Below, in pieces: positions 1 to 12,563 of a stretch of 64,000 bases of DNA. Within the stretch, counting starts at the first letter, position 1. The number at the start of each line of letters is the position of its first letter. The stretch is taken from contig NC_134751.1 in NCBI RefSeq assembly GCF_050436995.1, positions 620,001-684,000 on the forward strand. Direction: 5' to 3'. The notes under the pieces are model-generated. The model was not told the DNA's origin. It searched no databases and worked only from the letters and a program-made list of their open reading frames with translations. The DNA comes from Anticarsia gemmatalis (lineage: Eukaryota; Arthropoda; Insecta; Lepidoptera; Erebidae). Both the position numbers and the translations under genes were made by a program.

Positions 1-710
1 ATGTTATGATCGAATATTAATGTTTTTTTTTAGGGCTGTTGCAAAATAACTCGATAATTCGAAGTTATATAAGTAGCTTCTAACATTAAATGGAATACAT
101 AAAAAATATTGTGTTTATTCTAGCTTAGTTGCTTTTTTTTGTATACTTATTAAGGACTATAGTGGTCATGATAAATTATTATTTATTTTTCTTATGTTGG
201 TGATTGTATTGTGCGTTCAGCGAGATTATATCTTTTAAAATTATTACACTAGACATCTCAAAAATCATGAAATCAAATCAAATAATTTTATTGCAAATAT
301 AAAAAGACATGCATAATAATACATATAGATGTCACGTCATTCAAAAAGTTTGTTAAATCTTTCCACTATTACAAACTCCTAGACGATACCTACTCTAAAA
401 TATAGTTTCATAACGTTTACAACATCATACAACACGTTATTCTCAAAATCGTGTACAGCAGTACTAGATCCATTAACCAATTAGCTAGAAGTAGGCTAAA
501 GGAAATGGCAGCTGATAGCTTTTTAATTCCAAGAAGGTGCAAGTTGTAGTAACTTTGTAGCACTGCACTACTTGTGAGTGCTTCATAGGGCTTGCTTATA
601 ATGGAAGCTAATTTTTGTTTATTAAACTTATTAACCCACTTTAATGACCCCTATTAAGAGGTATATAAAATAAAATATTAAATAATTGCAAAAAGCATAT
701 ACGTTTTCAA

Positions 711-957
711 CCGGTCGGTAAACGATCTGTGGGTTAAGCAAACCTTAGCGAGGTCATACCATAGATGGGTGACCGCATAGTGGTATTTCAACTGGGCGTC
801 TCCGTGCTTCGGAGGGCACGTAAAAAGTCGGTCCCGGTTGTTGTCAATTAAGATAACAGTCGTTAAGCCATGTCAAAGTCAGTCAAAGGCCTATGGGCGG
901 CTCGAACAACTTTGACTCTAGGTTGACCACTAACCATGCGATAAGAAGAAGAAGAAG
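711..957 (+). repeat. 5S-rRNA-derived SINE, copy A
   Basis: The 5' half (about 711-775) resembles the internal promoter half of insect 5S rRNA: a GGTTAAGCA block, then CATAGATGGGTGACCGC. It continues into a body containing GGGCGTCTCCGTGCTTCGG, and ends in CCACTAACCATGCGATAAG followed by a (GAA)n tail ending near 957. Related copies lie at 61120-61337 (+), 56033-56275 (-) and, as a 3' fragment, 49322-49415 (-). The 5S origin is inferred from the shared blocks; the repeat identity itself is clear from the four copies. Confidence 0.8.
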
Positions 958-2184
958 ACCATGTTCTGAAATTTAGAGAAAGATTGACAAACTTACGCTA
1001 ATAGTATTAATATGAATGCATGTTTCATGAGAATCGGGTGATTTGAAATAATTTGCGGTTTTATGCAAAATACTTGTAACAATTATGAAGTTTCACAGGC
1101 AATTCAGTTACTTAATTCTAACTTGATTTAGTTACCATTAGGTGTGAACTTGGTATTTTCAGGATCTATTACTTTCCGGTTAGTTATATAGAACCTGTTT
1201 TTTGTGAAAAACATGAACACTTTTCAGTGCGGTTTCTTCTTTATATTGATAACAGTAAATCACGCAGTATTAGTTCGAAGATACTGCTGAAAGACAAAAA
1301 CACTGACTTTCTTATACAAAGTTGGTGATTGGACTAAGATTTCCAAAGCAACAATGTAACAGCCTCCTAAGAGAAAGGCAAGTAATCTCACTTACCTGAG
1401 CCACTCCGCAGCTTCCTGTTTAATGAGAGCCACAACTTTGTAGTCGTCAGTATTATTCTATTTACTACTGATTCTCTTTCAATGACTGTTACTAGTTTTG
1501 AGTAGTACTCCATGTTTTATTTCTGAGGTTTTGCTTTATGTGTAAGTTTGAATGAGTTTAATAAAAACTAAAATGGTGTTTTGATTGTTAAATTTTTTGG
1601 GTTTTAATTTATTTTTACAAAAAGTTTTTTAGCGCGAGCCTTGAAAGTGTTTAATGATTATATGTAGATAATTAGATATCTTCCAAAAGGTTATAGTTCT
1701 AATGAAATGTTAAAAAATTTGCATGTAGTTTTATTTCGCGAGATTTTTTTAATTTAAACGTCAGTATATGTGTTTGATAATACGACTATATTTAATGTCA
1801 AGATATATAACATAATGTCTTATAATGACAAGATAACCTCGGACTGTCTAGATATTATTATATTTTCATGTTAACACAAAAAGTTCTCTCAAATATTTAT
1901 TAAGATCACGGAGAGCATTTGTGTGCAATCTCTATCAATGCATAATCTCCAGTACCATTTCGTACAAGTAACAATCACACTTAAAAAGAAAAATACAAGG
2001 TTTTTAAACAGAAAATAATCAAAACCTACTAACACTAGCGGCAAAGCAACTGTAGTAACGTAGTAAGTCACTGGAGAGCTCGGTTCACTGCTGTTAATGA
2101 ATATTAATTTTGTGGTGAGAGTGCAGTACTTGTTTAATAGCGAGAGAATACAAAATTAGATCAAGAATACAGTACCGCTATTTT

Positions 2185-2312
2185 CTACTACTATCGACTA
2201 CGGACAACCGGTTAGCTATCGCGAAATTTTACAAGAAAATCTGTTCGCCTCTACCGGGCTCCGTAAAACCTATTTTGGCAGTACATTCTAGATGTCAAAC
2301 TTTCGTTACCCG
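2185..2312 (+). repeat. Short dispersed repeat, copy 1
   Basis: A roughly 125-bp segment with the core AACCGGTTAGCTATCGCGAA, followed by GGGCTCCGTAAAACCTATTT and GGCAGTACATTCTAGATGTC. Diverged copies occur at 52465-52595 (+), about 43150-43245 (-) and about 62005-62100 (-), with a shorter match near 13370-13400 (-). No long terminal inverted repeats or open frame were seen, so the class is unknown. Confidence 0.65.
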
Positions 2313-5300
2313 ATGGTACCGACTGTACAGAATCGCGCTACAATACAGTATTATTTATCGTCTTTTATACAAAAGTATATATTTTATAGGGAAGTTAACA
2401 GGGTTAATAAAAAATACGTAACTTGTTCTCGCAAAATGATCATCTAAGATGCTTTCGTATACCCATATCATTAGAGTAAATTCGAATGTTTATATAATTG
2501 ATTGAACGTATAATTGTCTGCTATTTCTCCTCGCTAAAACTGATAAAACAATACAAATAACTTTATTTTATGAAATTAAACTTCTAGATCGGGATTAACA
2601 TAGGCTACTTTTGAACGAAGAAATCTTACACACGTGTGCGTACAAAGTCGAGGCAAAAACTGGCAATTTATATCTAAGATTATGTCCGCCATTTTCTTAG
2701 CACTATAACAGTATTCTAAGTTGGTGTTATCTCACGAAACTAGAGGTTTACGCTAAGTATTCAAATGTTTATCTCGATGAGATGACTCGCCTCGAGGGAC
2801 GCTTAGTGAAACGTTTTGCTGCAACCAAGCCGAATTTAGAAGCAGTAGCAACTGCAGTACGCATTGTGTTATGTAAATACAAGAAAATATACAAAAATAT
2901 ATTCCACAACGTTCTTATGTTATGTAGAAAACCATAGTTAAAATATACATACAGCGATGTTATTAGCATGAAAACGATTTTACTTGTCTTCTTGGTTGTA
3001 ATTTATCCGGTAAATAGCTATAGTTATAGTAAAAGCTTATAACATCACGCCTGTGAAACTTGATAGTGTAGGCAGATGTATATGAAACACATCCGCGTTT
3101 CACCTTTTATAATATTAGTCACATGTTATAGGTTGATGTTGCCATGTTATTTGCAAACTCCTAGCTATCATTGCTATATAGGCTAACGTAATTATAAAAA
3201 GCTCTTACATTCTTCATTTACCAATATGATACGGACTTTATTGACCTACTTTTGTTCAACTATTCTCTCTACAACTAAAAACCTTTCCACTAGAACCGAC
3301 TTAAAAGTTTCAATAAATTTCAGTGTAAAGTCGGTACTCTCTCCACAATCATTACTGGATTCAATTTGTATCGTTCTCGAACCGTTCTCGGAATGACCCT
3401 GCACTTTGCACTTTTTAACACTTTTAAACACATTGTCGGGAGGGAACGGCTTCCTTCACGTTCTCTGAATAGAAATGGGGTGTTCAACTGTTTGGTGAGA
3501 CGGTGTTATAATTTGAAATAATTTTGTTCCCTTATGGAATTTTTATGGACTGTTTATGAGACATTGGACGTAATATGACCTGTTTTTTTACAAGAGATAT
3601 AAGAAAAAAAGGGGCTTGGGTCCTATATTAAAGCATCCATTCTTTAAACAACAATTATTGTTTTATAAACCTTATTAAATAAATTACAAGATTTTTACTT
3701 ATTTTATCGCTAGTTACTACTACCTGTGATGTCGGCTGCAAGATAGTTTTCTGTGGTCTAAAAGTACCCCGTGTCAATCGGATCTAGGCTTTGAACTATT
3801 GTATATGCGATGTACTTAGTTTTTGCTTTAAAGAGCAAAAGTTTAGCATACATGTTTACATAAAATTGTAGTAGAAAATATTAAATTGGCGTTCAAGTTC
3901 GCATGAATAAGGATTATAGACAAAATCTCTCTAGAATTCTGAACTGTTGCACAATATTACCGAATTTACCACACTAGGTGCCGCATACGAATTAATATCA
4001 ATGAACACTATAATGCCTAGCCACGATAGTTTACATAATCCCGAGCTAAACCACTCCAACCCGAGTTTAATTTTAGACCAAACTCTCGATATCTCTTAAC
4101 GACCACCCTTTGCAAACTAAAGCTAAAATTTTATCTTTGAGAGTAGGCCAAGTATCTCGTTTAATTCAAAGGGTGAACGTAAATATTAAGTGTGGGCTAG
4201 CATAAATATTAAAACGGTTGAATTTCGTGAAAAAGTCCAGTAACGTTCGGTCACTAAATTGGCGTTATTGGCGAAATACGTAAAGGAAATGGCGATGTGG
4301 AACGACTGTTGTTCCAGTACATGCTATAATACTGATAGAGTTAATTAGCTAATGGTTTCGTGAACATTTTAAAAGCCTGTACATTGCACTAAACACGTAA
4401 CCGGGTGAAAGGTTATATTTTATCTCAGTGAAATATTAAATACATAAAGACTACGCTCGTTAGTATAGGAGTAGGCAGAGCCCTAAACACGCCACTTGCT
4501 TTGATTTTACCAAAATGACTGTCTTTTCTCAATTATTGTGTAAAGTTTGCGGTTACGGGAAGTTGTGGGGCTTTCATATTATTGAAATGTTCACGTATTA
4601 AATGATTTTGTGTAAAATAAGAATGATAATTTATTATACTTTATGAACATCATTTTGTATTTAGTTCAACTGTGTCTCGTCGTCTTTAAGAAATTACTAT
4701 CTCCTCACCAAAAAAGACATCCACGAAAACCCCCTCGTCTTTTACAAATTAACTGTGACAATGTCAGAGTAAATCTTTCCCAATTTCAAATCGATGAGGG
4801 AATCAATACATTCAAAAGTCAATAATCGTTAGAACGACAGTAAAATCTCCGACAAAAGGAGTTTCTCCGTATAATGAATTCGCAAGCGATTGTACCTACT
4901 TCAGAAACTTTTTATCGTGTCGTTTTCTTTTATTGTGGAGAAGAGGCGGTGCTGGTTCTTTGTAGACGTTTATTCTGTGAAGTTTATGACTTGATACTGA
5001 TAGGTAATGATGAATAAGGAGAATGAAACTCCGTCGGAGATGTGGGTTTGATAAGTCATCGAAATTGCACGACATGTTTTTTTATAGAAAACGGGCGATA
5101 CGCAATTCTACTAAATAGTATTTGTAGCTATGATAAACAAAACATTCCTCTGAATGCTTTTTTTTATTTAAAGTATTTTTAACATATTATCATAAAGCTT
5201 TTGATATCTACCAGCATTTGCAAGGGTTTAGCATTCAGATGAATGGCTCAGATATCAAAATACAAAGTACAAAACCTAACCGAAATGAGAAAGAGATGAT

Positions 5301-7972
5301 CACAGTAGCGGTATCTATGGAGAGGACTAAGCAACTTTCAACGTCAATTTGACCCAGTTACATCAAAAATGCTCGTCAAAAATTCTTTAAAATCCTATCT
5401 AGTAGTGGTCCACAAAGTTAACCAGCTCGGATGATCCAGTTATGCCGTCCAATTATTTTAAAATCGGCCCAAAAGTGGTGCGCAAGGTCCGCGCCCGACC
5501 GCCGCTAATGGAATAACCTGACCGGACTTCAAGCCTCTTTAAACCATACGATGGGCTTAGGATTTAAAATGAACCGAATCCCGGGGTTTTAGTCAGAAAG
5601 TATAGAAGCTAGCCTTCAAAGCCTTGAAAAAGTTGTTCCGAATACTCGTCACCTACTTTTGCTCCTTAAAACTTTTCCTTATTGTGATAGCGACTTCTAA
5701 TATAATTATGGTGTACGTGATTGGTGACTACTAATGAAGCCTTCTTAAGGCCTAACAATAACCAGGACTGATTTTGGCTGTGCCCTAAAAATTATGATTG
5801 ACTCTAATACCGTTAACAGTTAACACAAGTAAGGTATACCTAAGCTATGTTCGTCTTCGATTGTTTACAAGTTGTAACGACTATACGACTAGTGTTACAG
5901 TTTCAGTCTTACAGTATAAACGTATGTTTTGTAGAGGCCGCACTGAAGTGCCATTTTCATGAAATGCGATATTGATATTGCGGTTGGAGAAGCGAGAAGA
6001 ATTAAGTTCTTTTTAGACTCAGTTTCAAAAGAAGATTAATAAAGGCATGCCGATGGTTTGAACTCTCCGAACGTCCAGTTTTAATATGGAAACTACATTT
6101 TGAAATGTTTCATGTAGATCAGTTATAGCATGCCAGAAATGCATTATGAATAGAGGATCTTTAAAATGTCAAAGAACCCTACTAATAAATTAGAAATATA
6201 ACAATAATTGGGCCTCATCAAAATAACGTTTACAATGGAAATTCATATAATTTTCGTTTGTCTCAGAGTCAAGATTATATTATACGAGTAGATTACTTTT
6301 TATAAATATTTCTTATTATGAGAAATTATCCCATACTATACACACGATAATTACGCGAAATTCATATTATTCTATTTTTCATACAAAAGCCTGTAAACCC
6401 TCAAACAAATCGTACATAAAATCCATATAAGCTTTTCATTTCAATTGATTCGTGCCGTACATACTACGACTCAAACAATACCCTCTTCAAGCCCTTTCAG
6501 AGCTACGAACTCGACATTCGTACATACATCTTGTCAGCAGCGTCCCAAAATTTCACTCAATTTACAAGAAATACATTGTACCCGTCTCATTTAGCCTTTC
6601 TAATATAACAAGACATAAAGCTAGGCGTTTAAGGAAAGGCAACAAATCCAAATTATCCTTAAGTGGAATCTTTTATCCTCTATCTTCCTTTATTCTTGGC
6701 GAAAGCTGTTCCTAAATTTATTTCTTGCTGCAACCCGTATTTTAAGGGAATAGAGTTACTGAGTTACATATGCGGGCCGTAAATTTTCTACAATTTGTTC
6801 TTAACTTATTTTAAACTTTTTATCTGTTTTTCCTTTTTGTACATTACTCAGTTACGAAGATTATTTTATAGGCCTGGTAAATTGTGAACGTCTTTAACAT
6901 AAACGAAACCTAAACGACAATAACCGTGTATGTAGCCATAAAAAAGTTAAACAAATTCTTAAAATCTCTAACAGACTTTCAATTTAAAAAACGTATTGCA
7001 GACAACATAAAAACTCAACCACAGAACCTTGAAAACAAAACAAGGAACAAAGTTAATGAAAACTTTATACAAAAGATTAATTAATATAAACCTTTTTAAA
7101 ATATGAACCGAAGCCATCAAAATGTTCTTCATATTCAAAGTTGGGTTTTTATGGGAGCAGTCTTGAGTTATTTTATTAAAATTCGGCTTAGCCTGGGTCC
7201 ATAAAAGTGCCACTTCATAGGGCTCTCGGACCCCAGTACTCGCGCAAAAATTTACATTTAGATTGCCAAGGTATCTTATGTTTAAGCTTGTTAAAACTTA
7301 AGAGAGTACATTCGAAAATTCTCTTGTCCATTTTGGGATCTCGTAGATAAGGAGATGTAATGTTGGTGGTGAAAAAATTGTGTTATCAAATGAGTTTAAT
7401 CGGTTCTTGGTGCGACTAGTTGGATACAGAGAATATTTTTTACGAAATGAATCCGTTACGAAAGAAAAGCAGTAACCTTTTAGTTATTATGAATAGAAAC
7501 TAACTTTAACGAATTAAGACATAACTGTTTAATTAATTTTACAATTCAATAAATTATTCCTCTATATTTGCTTTTTAACCACCCCGATATTTTGAAGTTG
7601 AAGGTAAATTTATATTTTATTGTATGCATTGACACACTAATGCCATCTATGCAGTTTTATAGAAACTTTTCCGAATTGTGACGTTTGATAAGTCTTGTCT
7701 ATTTTGTATAAGCGCGCAATTAGATATTAAATGTAAAAGTAGGTATGTTTATATTTTTAACATCATCATATTAACCACACGGGTTTTGAAAGTTCGCTGA
7801 AGTAATACAAATACAAGCATTTATTTATTTTGTTTCTGAACGTTTATTTTGTTTCCCTTTGACATAACGGATTCAAAGTGTCAATATGACATAAGTGACA
7901 TTCCGGTCCCATTGTTTACGATTCTTACGAATTGCATTTATATTCGAAATTCAATGAAAATCTAATCCAAAA

Positions 7973-10900
7973 ATGACTGTAACTCAAAACTATAAATGTG
8001 TTAACTGCGGCAAAGCAGCTGCAGCTTTATTTAAGACCTATGGGCCTACAGTTTTGAAACTAACGAAATGTGTACGTAGCTTACTTCTAAACACCCTATT
8101 TTCAAAGTTTTTAAGCGAGATAGTTTGAATATTATTCTGCCTATCATTGTCAATGTACTGATCACTTAATTACTACCTTTTTCTATACTGTATGGCTCTT
8201 AGACCGATATTTCGGTCCTATTTCTGCTGAAAAAGTAGACGTACACATTTCGTAAGTTTTAACCATTTGTTATTGTAATTTCAGGAGAGTTGTAAAGGCA
8301 TAGTAGACAAATACATAGAATATGATCCTGTTATAGTGATGATAGACTTGGTATTAATGTCTAAGGAAGCACAAAGGCATGTACTGTACAATACAGAATT
8401 CAAGGTAAGAAAGTTGCAAATTTACCTAGTATGAACGCAGATAGAACGGCATATTTCATTTAAAGATCGAATCTGACTATGTTTGTAACCCACCTAGTTT
8501 ATTTTTTGCCAATTTCAAACTAAACTTAACAATAAAACAAAATATATCTTATTATATCTGGAGTTCTTAGCGCAGGCGTTGTCTTTTAGAAAATAATGAA
8601 AGTAATCTGACCAGTTAAATTGCTCATAATTCTGATTAATACTTAAACAAATTATTTATCATATTTCAGTCATTTTGGAAGCTACTCATCATACTTATGA
8701 TGTTAGAAACTTATGGAGTGTGGAGGAATGACAGTCTTTTCAACATTGCTGTCAACTCTCTCTGTGGCTTTGAGAATGTTAACTCAACTGATATGTAAGT
8801 AAATATATTCTAATATATTTTTTTTATAACCCCTTACTGTCCCACTGCAGGGCAAGGGTCTCCTCCCAAACGAGGGGGGAGGAGTTAAGCCTTGAGTCCA
8901 CCACACTGGCCAAGTGCGGGTTGGGGACTTTGCATGCCCTCAATAAATGTATTAAACAAATTTTGGGCATGCAAGGTATCCTAACGATGTTTTCCTTCAC
9001 CGTTAGAGCAAGTGATAATTATTTCTAATACACACATAACTTCGAAAAGTCGTTGGTGTTAGTCAGTCAAATAATTTACCACATTATATTTTCAGAAGTA
9101 TACCCATTAACATAACAATCCCAGACTCATGGAAGAGTAACTGCTGGGCGTGGGAGCAAGTAGTCAAGGAAGATGATTCAGACCTGTTCATTTGGGAGAA
9201 AGACTTTTATATACAGTTCTTGTCTATATTGTCAGGTTAGTATTTATTTATTTATTTGAGTCTCCAACAAAGGATACACTGTACAATCATTCTGAATACT
9301 CCTTGAATTACAGGAGACTACATCAAAAACTATAGTTTTAATATTTAGTATAAATAGTTACTAAATATTTTTTAAGTTTAAACTAGTATTTCTCAAAAAA
9401 TATTTTGATTTCTATACACCCCTGCCTAAACCTTTGGGTATAACAGATGTGATGCTATGTATGTATGGACATGTATTTATATTTATTTTATTCATTGATT
9501 TACCTTTGAAAAATAGTCATCTACAGCTGACCATGTGCATTCTCAAGCATGACAAGTTAATTTCAGTGGAACCTTTATGGTAGTTACGTGAAATAACTCA
9601 CTGACTGACCTTTTGTTTACCCTTAGTTTTTAGAATTTAATAAAGTTGTGTGTTGGATACATTTTATTTTCAAAGCTTATAAAAGGAGTGCAAGACTGCA
9701 GTCATAAGAGGTCCTTTGTCTTAGACCTTCTTGCATAGCTCTAGTTCATTATAACAGAAATTAAATGTGTGCTTTTAACATTTGTTATGCTTTATTTTTC
9801 AGGTCTGTTGGCGTTTATAATATCAGTGCAACTGTTAATGAAGATAGCTACACCACGCAATGAAGGTAATATCATTTGTATATCTAAAAAATATGCTCAT
9901 TGTCTTAAAACAAACTCAGCTGTGTTGACCACAGGTAGGACTAGAGGTTAAAAGTCATATGACAAACAAAAAAATAAAATACCTACCTAGGTAGTTGGTT
10001 AAAAATTTAAATGTTACATTACATTAAAAAGTAAAATAACGTAATAAAAACAGTATCACGCTGCAAAACCATTCATTCAGACTTATGAGTAAGTAGGTAT
10101 AGGTATCACCTTGTTATAACTGCAAAATATTACTTACCTAACCGGCTCATCGGCGCCAGCGAGTCTCGATCCTGTGACGACACTGACACACGCGGCGAAT
10201 GCACTACCTACCTACCTACCTACCTACCTACTTACGAATTATTATCACTTAGGAATTGTAACTTATTAATCATCACTAATCACTTCGACCACTTTATTCG
10301 CAAAAGCAGTGCACAAATTTAGAATTTTGCTTTGTTTAAATATGATCACTAAACTACCGGATACTAAATTTTAATCGGTGTAATATACCTACCTACTACT
10401 GCTAATTTAATATCAAATCTCCCGGTCGAACCTTAGGATCGTATAGGTACCTACCTTATATGAATAAAACACTACTTACAAGTGATAATCACTTAGATAT
10501 TGTTACTTTTGAATTATCACTATACCTACACGAGCGAGCACTTGTTTTAGAAAAGCAATGCACTAATTTAGAATTTTGTCTTGTACTAATATCTACATAC
10601 TTCTAATCGGTGTTGCATATGACCGCGCACTGATAACAAATCTCCCGCCGAATCTAAGGAACCTTTAAGATGTGTGTAAGCACCACGAAAACTGCACAAA
10701 AACACTCACTACCTAATAATGAAAAACCATCAACGACACTAAGGCGTCCTTTTACACTATACGTAAACACATAATTAAAGCCTCATATTTAGACAAAACA
10801 CTAATAGGTACCTACTAATTAATTACACGAAAATCTAAAACAATTGACAAACGTCCTTTTTGCGAAAGTTTAACTTAAATTCGCGTTTTTTCGCTCGCGA

Positions 10901-12260
10901 ATAATTTCGGTCAATGTGTCAAGGACACAGGTTCGGGCGGCACTGATGGCGGAAGAGATCAAAGTACATCAAAGCAGAAGGCCGCGTCGCGTGCGCCGCC
11001 CGCCCAATAGCAGACGCGCTAAAAAATAAAGGCTTTTCAAACTGCTTTCCTATTGGCCGGTGCCTTGTAGTTGTAGAATTCTTTTTAATTTTGAATTTCT
11101 TTCGATTCGAATTTCGAATATGCTACGACTCAAATGCCTAGTGATATATCTACCTATCTAAATTTTATACATCGATTAACACAAAATTTTATAGGTACCT
11201 ATGCATATTCAATTATTCATTAAGTCTGAGAACCGGCTACTATCTATTTTTCCTACCCCTAAGTAATAAGGCTAACATTTTTTCAAATTTATATGGTAAA
11301 ACACCGTTTGCCGGGTCAGCTAGTTTGTTTAAAAAGTTAATTGTTAATAATAGTAAATTGTTGTAGGTAGGTACTTCACATGACTAAAGACCTCTAGCTG
11401 TATTCTTACGTTAAAAGAGAGATGCTATGTTAGCGACATATTCATGCCAAACTTTTTTTTTTCCAGTGCCATTACTCCGAGTGCTCAAAGCGTTTTCCCT
11501 AGCCGACGTATCTATCCTCTTTACGCTACCTATGTTAGTGTGGGGAGCAGAGACGTCGCCAGATACAAGAATAGTGCATTATTTACTTGTATTTGGATAC
11601 AGTTTTGTAGTGTTCCTGAATGTATTCACTGGTAAGTTTTGAGAATAGCGACATCTAGTGAATGAATTTAGAAATTGTTGCAGCATTATCTGTTAGTTGA
11701 TTGTTGTATTTAACTATGTACGTGTTATAAATATTATGGTAAAGATATTCTTTGAATAAATAGATATTAATTTTTTTTATAAATATATTATATTTGTAAA
11801 ATAGGCTTTTTGCTAACATGAAGTAAGCAGCACTGCAAATTATAGAATGTTAAAAATAAAAGGTCACCACCACGCCACAACCATTGCATCGGGAGGTCAA
11901 GGGTTCGATTCCCACACGGAACAATTATTTGTGCGATCAACAAGCACCGAATTGTTTCGGGTTTGGTTGTGCTTTGTGTTTGTTGTTTGTAAAAGTCCCT
12001 GTACACAAGAGCAATTAATAGAGCGGGATATGTATTTCAAAAAAAATTGAAGAAAACTCACTCTTATGCTAGTTCTTTTGATTTGTTCTGAAAGCTTGTA
12101 TCATAATATGATGTGTCGCCGATTCTAACCAATATCTTTTGTTTCAGTTCTGTACGAGTGTCCATTATTAGTTTCAATAGTTATATTATTAATCGGCAAT
12201 ATAACTAAGTACGCAACTTGTTACGTCACCACACCAATATTGAGGACGTTAATATCATAA
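7973..12260 (+). CDS. ARV1: ARV1 homolog (ER lipid/GPI homeostasis protein), 7 exons, 274 aa
   Basis: ARV1 is an ER membrane protein needed for sterol distribution and GPI-anchor synthesis. Coding exons are 7973-8071, 8285-8404, 8670-8794, 9096-9235, 9803-9865, 11467-11631 and 12148-12260. They sum to 825 nt with all phases consistent and end in TAA. The N-terminal ARV1 homology domain shows the zinc-ribbon cysteines C9, C12, C33 and C36, followed by the diagnostic block IVDKYIEYDPVIVMIDLVL and RHVLYN. The C-terminal half has several hydrophobic segments (about residues 152-175, 190-203, 212-238 and 243-260), as in the family. The length is usual for animal ARV1. Intron 5 (9866-11466) is enlarged by repeats; exon 5 is only 63 nt. 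The start ATG is the first in frame ahead of the zinc ribbon. Identification is by recognised motifs, not by search. Confidence 0.94.
8823..9062 (+). repeat. Lepidopteran interspersed repeat (GGGCAAGGGTCTCCTCC family), copy 1
   Basis: Lies in ARV1 intron 3. It carries the stretches CACTGCAGGGCAAGGGTCTC, GTCCACCACACTGGCCAAG and GGGGACTTTGCATGCCC, which recur at 41800-41930 on the other strand and in part at 12338-12408. I know this as a very common moth repeat, probably a retroelement fragment. The precise class cannot be settled here. Confidence 0.75.
10204..10233 (+). repeat. (CTAC)n microsatellite
   Basis: Seven consecutive CTAC/TACC-type tetranucleotide units inside ARV1 intron 5. The surrounding intron is also rich in TAGGTA/CTACCTA words. 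Confidence 0.9.
10225..10670 (+). repeat. Imperfect ~200-bp direct duplication in ARV1 intron 5
   Basis: Two segments, about 10225-10445 and 10468-10670, share an ordered series of words. These are TTAC plus a TTATCACTTAG-like block, AAAAGCA(G)TGCACAAATTTAGAA versus AAAAGCAATGCACTAATTTA, TTTTGCTTTG versus TTTTGTCTTG, TAATCGGTGT in both, and CAAATCTCCCG in both. The overall divergence is high. This suggests repeated subterminal units of a larger non-autonomous transposon inserted in the intron; no ends were resolved. Confidence 0.6.
11862..12045 (+). repeat. tRNA-derived SINE, copy 1
   Basis: Contains a Pol III B box (GGTTCGATTCC, 11902-11912) in a context typical of moth tRNA-derived SINEs, then a body with TTGTTTCGGGT and GTTTGTAAAAGTCC. 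The 5' end carrying the A box is truncated relative to the copy at 38990-39176. It lies in ARV1 intron 6. Confidence 0.75.
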
Positions 12261-12337
12261 GAAGTTATGAGAATTTAAGTAAAAACAGATATTTATTGAA
12301 CTTAAGGAAAATACAAGAAGTACAAAGGATAAGTTTG

Positions 12338-12408
12338 GCGATTTTTTTTATAACCCGTTATTGTCCCACTGCTGGGCAAGGGTCTCCTTCCAAACGAGGA
12401 AGTAACCT
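12338..12408 (+). repeat. GGGCAAGGGTCTCC-family repeat fragment in the ARV1 3' UTR
   Basis: Seventy bases matching the start of the repeat at 8823 (TATAACCCGTTATTGTCCCA, then CACTGCTGGGCAAGGGTCTC). It lies 78 nt beyond the ARV1 stop codon, so it should be transcribed as part of the 3' UTR. Confidence 0.7.
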
Positions 12409-12503
12409 GTCTTAGAATTAAAGTTGCTGCAAGTATTATTAAAGCTGTCAGTTTTCTAATGTTAATCAATACTTATTCCGAAGTGATGAGTAAAGTGAAA
12501 ATT

Positions 12504-12563
12504 AATAAATATGTTGTGGTAAAAAGACTCTAAAGCTGTGGAAATTTTTATGTCGACAATAAA
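12504..12563 (+). terminator. Candidate ARV1 poly(A) signals
   Basis: Two AATAAA hexamers lie at 12504-12509 and 12558-12563, about 245 and 300 nt after the stop codon. Either would give a normal 3' UTR. Which one is used cannot be told from sequence. Confidence 0.5.

Larger units (their letters stand above)
1..7972. other. Gene-poor upstream region
   Basis: No coding exon could be supported on either strand in this stretch. The open frames present are short (at most 87 codons), lack recognisable domains and have no convincing splice-site context. The identifiable contents are one 5S-derived SINE (711-957) and one copy of a short dispersed repeat (about 2185-2312). The rest is AT-rich sequence in which I see nothing specific. 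The last part probably holds the promoter of the ARV1 gene, but no clear TATA box was found. Confidence 0.6.

Noticed and set aside
11847..12050. 67-codon frame in ARV1 intron 6
   Set aside because: It covers a tRNA-derived SINE; the frame runs through the B box and SINE body.
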